Of a stretch of 11,762 nt of DNA, positions 6,052 to 11,762 are shown in pieces. The notes below the pieces were generated by a model, which saw only the letters and a list, made by a program, of their open reading frames with translations, had not been told where the DNA came from and searched no databases. Source of the DNA: Chloroflexota bacterium. GTDB taxonomy: Bacteria; Chloroflexota; Anaerolineae; UBA7937; JACPPX01. Location: assembly GCA_016196905.1 (NCBI GenBank), contig JACPWV010000058.1, forward strand, positions 1 to 11,762, given 5' to 3'. A program made the translations under genes and the position numbers. How positions within the stretch are numbered: the stretch's first letter is position 1; each line of letters begins with the position of its first letter.

Positions 6052-6723
6052 GTGGCAGCATTTTTATCCCTTCCCAAGAAATCTTCAACGCCCCGATACA
6101 ACTCGTCTCTGCCCTCTTCCTGCACAAAATGCCCTGCCGTTTCAAATCTCTTCACGGTGGCGGTGGGGAACAATTCAATCCATCTGTTCAATTCCTTTTC
6201 CCGAAAGGCGATGTCTTTCATCCCCCCTAAGACCAAGGTCGGCTTGTCAGTTAGCTAACGCCCCCAGCCAGTGAGTGGAGCCCAGGATTTGCCCGGGCAA
6301 CGTCCAACACCCTTTGCGTTTCTCTGGTCGGTCTAACGGCTTAATGTAGTGCTTGTGAATCGGGGGGGTAAGCTGCGATTTGTCCCCAAATAACTGGCGG
6401 ATCATAACACTTGCGAAAAGGTTATACCGCTTGATCAGGAATCGACCCACCGGGCCGCCCATTAACTTGCTGAACACTGCGAAAGATAAATCATCATTCA
6501 CTGGCCACATCCAGGTGTGGATGATGACAACGCGCTTAACGTTCTGCGGATTATTTATTTTGATCAGCTTGCAGTATAGAAACGACCAGGTCGGGTTACC
6601 CTGAACCATGACCACCGGCTCACCCCTCCCCTCGTCGAGATAGTGCCTGCGCCCCATGTCGAGTGAAAAGTATTTGGACTCGAAGGGGTATTCCTCTCTG
6701 TCAATCCAATCGGGCTGGTTCAT
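6027..6723 (-). pseudogene. Haloalkane-dehalogenase-like alpha/beta hydrolase, broken
   Basis: Translation would begin at ATG 6723, five bases after a good GGAGG (6729-6733), with MNQPDWIDREEYPFESKYF. The oxyanion motif, normally HGNPTW, reads VQGNPTWSFLY at residues 40-50, with Gln for His. At about residue 55 (near 6558) the sequence jumps in frame from CKLIK to NNPQNVKRVVIIHTWMWPV. Relatives have about 65-70 residues there, including the nucleophile segment VQDWGGP, so the catalytic Asp is gone. The cap-domain part follows (FGDKSQLTPPIHKHYIKPL) until TGA at 6247-6249. A shifted frame then continues DKPTLVLGGMKDIAFREKEL and AGHFVQEEGRDEL, keeping the second acid (Asp) and the catalytic His. 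Recognisable homology ends near 6069. The frame runs on to a stop at 6027-6029 through sequence shared with the AHSA1 remnant. Live relatives are about 300 residues and hydrolyse carbon-halogen or similar bonds. This copy cannot be active. Confidence 0.85.
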
Positions 6724-6772
6724 CTTTTCCTCCTCTGTTTCGCTTGTCCTGACACGAAATCGATGGAGCACA

Positions 6773-6795
6773 GAAAATTCTTGCGGTCGGCAAGA
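6773..6795 (-). terminator. Weak terminator-like hairpin after the glucan synthase gene
   Basis: On the minus strand TCTTGC and GCAAGA pair around CGACC (6779-6795), followed directly by ATTTTC (6773-6778). The six-pair stem is short and the T-run modest. A second small repeat, CTCCAG/CTGGAG, lies just upstream at 6800-6819. They occupy the gap between the glucan synthase stop (6846) and the hydrolase remnant's ribosome site, so partial termination or mRNA end-protection is plausible. Confidence 0.35.
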
Positions 6796-6845
6796 TAATC
6801 TCCAGAATCCGCCCTGGAGCCGTTAATCCTTTGCCGGCGGATCGC

Positions 6846-9800
6846 TCAGCCGAGGACCACGCGGATGCGATGGGTCGCGCCATCATCCACCAGCGGGATC
6901 TCGCGAGCGCTTCCCTCCAGCGGTATACCGTCCATCTCGATGTGGGACACACCCCGAGTCACCCCGTAGGGGTTTTCGACGCTGAGCTCGTAGCGCGACG
7001 AGTGGTACTTGAAGGAGACCTCGAAGCCAGGCCACGCGCGCGGGATGCAAGGATCGAGGTGAAGCTGGGTGCCCCTGAGGCGGAACCCCAGGATCCACTC
7101 AACCCCGGCGCGGTAAATCCAGCCCGCCGAACCGGTATACCAGGTCCACCCGCCGCGACCCACGTGCGGCGGCTCGGAGTAAATGTCGGCGGCGATAACG
7201 TAGGGCTCCACCTTGTAGCGTTGGAAGCCGGCCCGCGTGCTGGAGTGGTTGATCGGGTTCAAAATGGAAAAGAGCTCGCCCGCCTTATCCCCCTCCCCGA
7301 GCGCCGCGAAGGCGATCAGGGACCAGGTTGCGGCATGCGTGTACTGCCCCCCGTTTTCGCGGACTCCAGGAAGATACCCTTTGATGTATCCAGGCTCCAG
7401 GGGCGTGCGGTCGAAGGGGGGGGTGAAGAGAAGGACCAGGCCGTCGCCGCGGCGCACAAGGTATTCCTCGACGGCTGCCATCGCTCGCGCTCGACGGACC
7501 GGATCGGCGGCACCGGAGATTACCCCCCAGGATTGAGCGGTCGAATCGATCCGGCACTCGGCGTTGGCGGCGGAACCCAAGGGCGTCCCGTCGTCGAAAA
7601 AGGCACGGCGGTACCAGTCCCCGTCCCACCCTTCGCCTTCGAGAGAAGCTTTCAGCGCCTGGACGTGGGCGCGCCACTTCTCGGCACGGCTGTGTTCCCC
7701 GCACCTTTCGGCCAGGCGCGCGAATTCCCAGAGAACCGTGTGCAGGAACCAGCCCAGCCACACGCTCTCTCCCTGGCCGCCTTGACCGACGCGGTCCATC
7801 CCGTCGTTCCAGTCGCCCGTGCCCATCAGAGGCAGGCCGTGCCGGCCCACGGAAAGGCTCCGCTCGAGCGCACGGGCGCAGTGCTCGAAGAGAGTCCCGC
7901 TCTCTTTTGAGAGGGAAGGCTCGAAATAGGCCTCCGGCTGTCCGGCTTCAAGCGGCGGCCCCTCGAGAAAGGGGATGACCTCATCGAGGACCGCCAGGTC
8001 GCCGGTCACTTCCAGGTAGTGCACCACGGCGTAGGGGAGCCACAAAAGGTCGTCGGAGCTGCGCGTCCGGACGCCCCGCCCGGAGGGGGGATGCCACCAG
8101 TGTTGAACATCCCCCTGGCGAAATTGTCGCGCGGCGGCTCGCAGCAGGTGCTCGCGAGCCACCTCTCGCTTCGCCACCGTGAGCGCCATCACGTCCTGGA
8201 GCTGATCGCGGAACCCGTAGGCGCCGCCCGCTTGATACAAAGCGGATCGCGCCCAGACGCGACAGGCCAGCGCCTGGTAGAGGAGCCAGCGATTGACGAG
8301 CAGGTCCAGCGAGCGGTCGGGGGTCTTGACCTGCAAGGCGCCCAAGATGTCGTCCCACCGCTGTACCACGGCGCGCAAGCAGGCATCGAGATCTTCCTGG
8401 CGATATCGGAGGACAAGCTCCTTGGCCTCTTCAACGGTCACCGCCTGACCCAGCAAGAACAAGATTTCCGCGTGCCCTCCCGCCGGTAGCTCGATCACCG
8501 TCTGCAAGGCGCTGCATGGGTCGAGGCCGGCCCCCACCTTCCCGGAGAGCCCCCCGCCCCGTGCCAGCGCTGCCGGAAGGTCGAGACTGCCATTGCGCCC
8601 CAGGAATTCCGTCCGGTCGCCCGTCCAGGCCAACTGTAGCCCGCCCAGGTCGGCGAACGCAACGCGGCCGCCGAACTCCTCATTCCAGGCGTTGCGCGCC
8701 AGCATCGCCCCGTTATCCGGTTCGATCGAGGTGACGATGAAGGGAGCAGATGCGCCCCGCGAAAACCCCAGGACCCACTCGACATAGGCCGTCACGGAGA
8801 GCGATCGGGGGCGGCCCGAGCGGTTTTCAATCGCAAGCCGTGAGATTTTGATCGGATCCGCGAGGGGCACGAACTGCAGCAGGTTGAGCGCGATCCCGTG
8901 GCTCTCATGTTCGAAGCGGCTGTATCCCTGACCGTGGCGGGCGACGTAGGGCCACTCTTCCCGGATGGGCAAGGCCATCGGACCCCAAATCTCACCCGTC
9001 TCTTCGTCTCGTATGTAGATCGCCTCGCCCGGCGGATCGCTGACAGGGTCGTTCGACCAGGGGGTGAGCTGGTTTTCACGGCTATTCTCAGACCAGGTGT
9101 AGCCCGAGCCCGACTCCGAGACCTGGAAGCCGAAGGAAGGATTGGCAACCACGTTGATCCAGGGTGCCGGCGTCCACTGTCCCTCCCCGAGTATGCTCAC
9201 ATATTCGCGCCCCTCCGCGGCAAAGCCGCCCAGGCCGTTGAAGAATTCGAGCTGGGGCCGCGGGGGGGGAATTTCGATGGGGGGCTTGACCGAAGAGAGA
9301 GGCCGCGGGGGCCGGGGAGCGGACTCGGGGCGCCGGAGGCGGACGACCTGCTCCGCCAGCGTGCCCTGGCGGGAAAGCAGCACGGCCCGCGCCGCCGTGT
9401 GCAGAAGATCGCGGTCCCCGGGCGAGAGGAGATCCCCGCGCAGGATAAAAACGCCTCCGGGGGGGTCGTGGCGTGGGTGGCGGGAAGAGGTCTGGCTGGT
9501 GCGGACGAGCGCCTCGAGAACTGCCTGAAGATCCTGTTCATAGCTGGGGCCCTGCTCATTCAAGATGACCAGGTCCACCGCTAGTCCTTTCATTCGCCAG
9601 TATTCGTGGGCGCGCAGGAGCTGCCGAACGATCTCGCGGTCCTCAGCATGGTCGATGCGAACGAGGATGATCGGGAGGCCGCCCGAAATCCCGTGTGCCC
9701 ACAGGGCAGAGGGGCCCCGCGCGTTTCGCTGGAGAACGTCGGAGGGGGCACGCAGCGTGGGGTCGGCATAAAGAATCCGTGTGGCGAGACGTTGAAAAAG

Positions 9801-11762
9801 GTGTGCCTCCTCGGTGTCGATGTTCAAATGGCGCAGCTGGACCTGCGCCTGAGTCCAACACAGCGTGGCTGTGCGTTCAAAGGTGGCGGGTTCGCGGTAT
9901 TTGTCGGCGAGGATGAGAACCTTCTCGCGCGTGGATGCCACCAGTGTCGAGAAGGTCGCGCGGGCCGTGGCACCCGGAGGCAAGCGGACCCGACGGCGAA
10001 GGCTGAAGATGGGATCGAGCACCGAGCCGACGGCATTGGAGAGGGGGCGACCCTCGTGGACGGCAGCCGCATTGCGGATGGTGCGGCCGCGGCCGATGAA
10101 CCGTGCGCGATCGGTCTCGTACTGAACGGCGCCCATGGTTGGTCCCGCGACGTTGGCCACATGCGCCGCCCAGATCCGAGGCTCTTCGAGCGAACGGGGC
10201 CGGCGCGTGGCGACCAGCGCTTCGAGACGCGGAATGAACTCGGTCTGGACGAACAGATTGGAGAAGGCAGGGTGGGCGGCGTCCGTGGCGGGCGGCGCCA
10301 GCACGATCTCTGCATAGGAGGTCAGCTCGATCTGCCGTGTGCGCGTGCCTAGGTTTGTAACGGACAGCTGGCGGACCTCCGCGTCGTCCTCGGGCGAAAC
10401 GACCACCTCGAGCGTCGTGCTGATGGCCCCATCGCGCCGGCGGATCTCGGCGCGGTCTTCGGAATAGACCACCTCATACGTGTCGGGCTCGACGCCGCCC
10501 GGCTGATATCCCGCCGACCAGACTACGCCGCTGTGCACATCGCGCAGAAAGATGTAGCTTCCCCATGGGTCGCGCGTCGGGTCTTCCCGCCAGCGTGTGA
10601 CGGCGAGGCCCAGCCAGCGGCTGTAGCCGGAGCCCGCACTGGTGAGCATCACCACGTATTGCCCGTTGGAGAGCAAATGGGTGCGGGGTGTCGGATCGTG
10701 AGGGGATTGGAAGCGTCGGAGCACCGGCGGGACGAAGTCCCGCACGTGCCGCTGCGTCCCCACCTCCTCGGCACGGGGCCGGGCCACGGCCACACCCCGA
10801 GGCATCTGTTCCTGCAGCAGCAGCTCGGTGGCCTGGACCATCGGTTCGGCGTGAAACCGTTCCCGCATCGCCCCGGCATGGAGGACGTTGGCCAGCGCCA
10901 CCACCGTCATCCCCTGGTGATGCGCCATGTAGGCGCGCACGATGGTTACCGCTTTTCCCTCCGGCAACCGCGCGCCCGTGTAATCCAGCGCCTCGTAGAA
11001 ACCATAGCGCCCCAAAGCGCCGGCTTTAGCCAGGCGCGCGAAGTTGTGCGCCGCCGAGACGGGATCGACCATGGCCGCCAGCGCCGTCGCGTAAGGGGCG
11101 ATCACCAGATCTTCGGAGAGGCCGCGCTTTAAGCCCAGGCCGCGGACGCCAAAACTGGAGTACTGGTAGGTGAGATCCAGGTCCTGCACGCTGTAGGCGG
11201 ATTCCGAGGCTCCCCACGGCACTCTCTGCTCCTCGCCGTAGCGGATCTGCCGCTGAACGATGAGACGCGCGGTCTGCTCGAGGAGGCTCCCGGCGGGCGC
11301 ATGCATCACCAGCTCCGGCATCAGATACTCGAACATCGATCCGGACCAGGACACCAGCGCCGAACCTCTCCCGACGGGAGTCAGGGCCCGACCCAGCCGA
11401 AACCAGTGCCAGGGCGGAACGTCGCCCCGGGCGATGGCGATGAAGCTGGCCAGCCGGGCTTCGGAGGCGAGTAGGTCGTAATAGCCCGGATCGAGGCGTC
11501 CGTCGGGGAGCCGGTAGCCGATGGCAAAGAGCTTTCGCGCCGGATCGTAGAGAAAACCAAAATCCATCCCCTCCAGCATCTCTCCCGCCATCCGCGCCAG
11601 GGCGGTGGCGCGGCGGCAGAGCTGGGCGGCGGAGGCGGCGGACCGCTGCAGGGCTTCGATCAGCCCATTGATCCGCGGCGGGAGATCGCCGCCCGAGAGG
11701 CCACTTTGAAACGCTTGGACTTCCCTGAGGATAGCTTCGTATCGGTCTGGGGCTCCGGAGAG
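6846..11762 (-). CDS. Cyclic beta-1,2-glucan synthase-like protein, GH189-type plus GH94 modules (C-terminal part)
   Basis: The frame is open from the right edge to TGA at 6846-6848, giving 1638 residues. The Met at 11591 is internal, because the frame continues upstream without a stop and the family (NdvB/ChvB/Cgs) is about 2800 residues, with an N-terminal membrane glycosyltransferase (GT84) expected beyond the window. Numbering from the right edge, residues 1 to about 325 match the middle module (Pfam glycoamylase-like, CAZy GH189 cyclisation transglycosylase): [30 protein letters not shown] (Glu145), [16 protein letters not shown] (Glu257) and [10 protein letters not shown]. Two GH94-type beta-sandwich regions start near 360 ([21 protein letters not shown]) and 835 ([19 protein letters not shown]). 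The GH94 catalytic barrel follows, with [12 protein letters not shown] near 1180, [11 protein letters not shown] near 1240, [13 protein letters not shown] with the likely general-acid Asp at 1320, and [11 protein letters not shown] near 1540. In family members GH189 cyclises beta-1,2-glucan and GH94 trims chain length by phosphorolysis. Both modules look intact. The product's size and location are not shown. Confidence 0.9.
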   Translation of the reverse strand, partial: LSGAPDRYEAILREVQAFQSGLSGGDLPPRINGLIEALQRSAASAAQLCRRATALARMAGEMLEGMDFGFLYDPARKLFAIGYRLPDGRLDPGYYDLLASEARLASFIAIARGDVPPWHWFRLGRALTPVGRGSALVSWSGSMFEYLMPELVMHAPAGSLLEQTARLIVQRQIRYGEEQRVPWGASESAYSVQDLDLTYQYSSFGVRGLGLKRGLSEDLVIAPYATALAAMVDPVSAAHNFARLAKAGALGRYGFYEALDYTGARLPEGKAVTIVRAYMAHHQGMTVVALANVLHAGAMRERFHAEPMVQATELLLQEQMPRGVAVARPRAEEVGTQRHVRDFVPPVLRRFQSPHDPTPRTHLLSNGQYVVMLTSAGSGYSRWLGLAVTRWREDPTRDPWGSYIFLRDVHSGVVWSAGYQPGGVEPDTYEVVYSEDRAEIRRRDGAISTTLEVVVSPEDDAEVRQLSVTNLGTRTRQIELTSYAEIVLAPPATDAAHPAFSNLFVQTEFIPRLEALVATRRPRSLEEPRIWAAHVANVAGPTMGAVQYETDRARFIGRGRTIRNAAAVHEGRPLSNAVGSVLDPIFSLRRRVRLPPGATARATFSTLVASTREKVLILADKYREPATFERTATLCWTQAQVQLRHLNIDTEEAHLFQRLATRILYADPTLRAPSDVLQRNARGPSALWAHGISGGLPIILVRIDHAEDREIVRQLLRAHEYWRMKGLAVDLVILNEQGPSYEQDLQAVLEALVRTSQTSSRHPRHDPPGGVFILRGDLLSPGDRDLLHTAARAVLLSRQGTLAEQVVRLRRPESAPRPPRPLSSVKPPIEIPPPRPQLEFFNGLGGFAAEGREYVSILGEGQWTPAPWINVVANPSFGFQVSESGSGYTWSENSRENQLTPWSNDPVSDPPGEAIYIRDEETGEIWGPMALPIREEWPYVARHGQGYSRFEHESHGIALNLLQFVPLADPIKISRLAIENRSGRPRSLSVTAYVEWVLGFSRGASAPFIVTSIEPDNGAMLARNAWNEEFGGRVAFADLGGLQLAWTGDRTEFLGRNGSLDLPAALARGGGLSGKVGAGLDPCSALQTVIELPAGGHAEILFLLGQAVTVEEAKELVLRYRQEDLDACLRAVVQRWDDILGALQVKTPDRSLDLLVNRWLLYQALACRVWARSALYQAGGAYGFRDQLQDVMALTVAKREVAREHLLRAAARQFRQGDVQHWWHPPSGRGVRTRSSDDLLWLPYAVVHYLEVTGDLAVLDEVIPFLEGPPLEAGQPEAYFEPSLSKESGTLFEHCARALERSLSVGRHGLPLMGTGDWNDGMDRVGQGGQGESVWLGWFLHTVLWEFARLAERCGEHSRAEKWRAHVQALKASLEGEGWDGDWYRRAFFDDGTPLGSAANAECRIDSTAQSWGVISGAADPVRRARAMAAVEEYLVRRGDGLVLLFTPPFDRTPLEPGYIKGYLPGVRENGGQYTHAATWSLIAFAALGEGDKAGELFSILNPINHSSTRAGFQRYKVEPYVIAADIYSEPPHVGRGGWTWYTGSAGWIYRAGVEWILGFRLRGTQLHLDPCIPRAWPGFEVSFKYHSSRYELSVENPYGVTRGVSHIEMDGIPLEGSAREIPLVDDGATHRIRVVLG

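Noticed and set aside
6831..7910. 359-codon open frame on the plus strand opposite the GH94 module
   Set aside because: It is an antisense shadow of a conserved catalytic domain, low in complexity and without recognisable motifs.
11592..11762. Start of the glucan synthase gene at the ATG at 11591
   Set aside because: The frame stays open through all 57 codons to the right edge with plausible helical sequence, and the match to the family begins upstream of that Met. The gene is therefore cut by the window edge.

Overview
The window looks like accessory carbohydrate-metabolism DNA from a high-GC free-living bacterium. Chloroflexota is my best guess, but only an inference. It rests on a lipobox followed by an Ala/Pro-rich linker, a consensus sigma70-type promoter, and a solute-binding protein that recalls the Thermus glucose/galactose-binding protein. 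No rRNA, tRNA, CRISPR array or transposase was seen.

Layout. (1) Positions 1-972, plus strand: the 3' end of a CUT1 (MalG-type) sugar permease, then a decayed second permease that lacks its N-terminus and carries an internal out-of-frame deletion. A hairpin at 1011-1045 separates these from the convergent operon. (2) Positions 5485 down to 1097, minus strand: a complete sugar-import operon. Its order is a promoter with TTGACA and TATAAT boxes, a leader of about 210 nt with hairpins, a lipoprotein solute-binding protein (glucose/mannose type), a strong intercistronic hairpin, two permeases overlapping by ATGA, and a Gfo/Idh/MocA oxidoreductase. No ATPase gene is present, so import would need an ATPase encoded elsewhere. 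(3) Positions 5486-6723: an AT-richer gap and then a small gene graveyard on the minus strand. It holds a C-terminal scrap of an AHSA1/SRPBCC protein butted against a haloalkane-dehalogenase-like alpha/beta hydrolase that has lost its nucleophile segment and is frameshifted. (4) Positions 6846-11762, minus strand: the C-terminal 1638 residues of a very large cyclic beta-1,2-glucan synthase-like protein. A cyclisation (GH189-type) module is followed by a GH94-type phosphorylase module, and the gene runs off the right edge.

How they fit together. The binding protein captures a hexose or related sugar, the two permeases import it, and the oxidoreductase could act on the imported sugar or a derivative. 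The giant right-hand enzyme probably makes or trims beta-1,2-glucan. A functional link between it and the importer is only suggested by proximity. I see no clear new defence or mobile system. The most notable content is the cluster of partly deleted genes and the RNA structures in the transporter operon.
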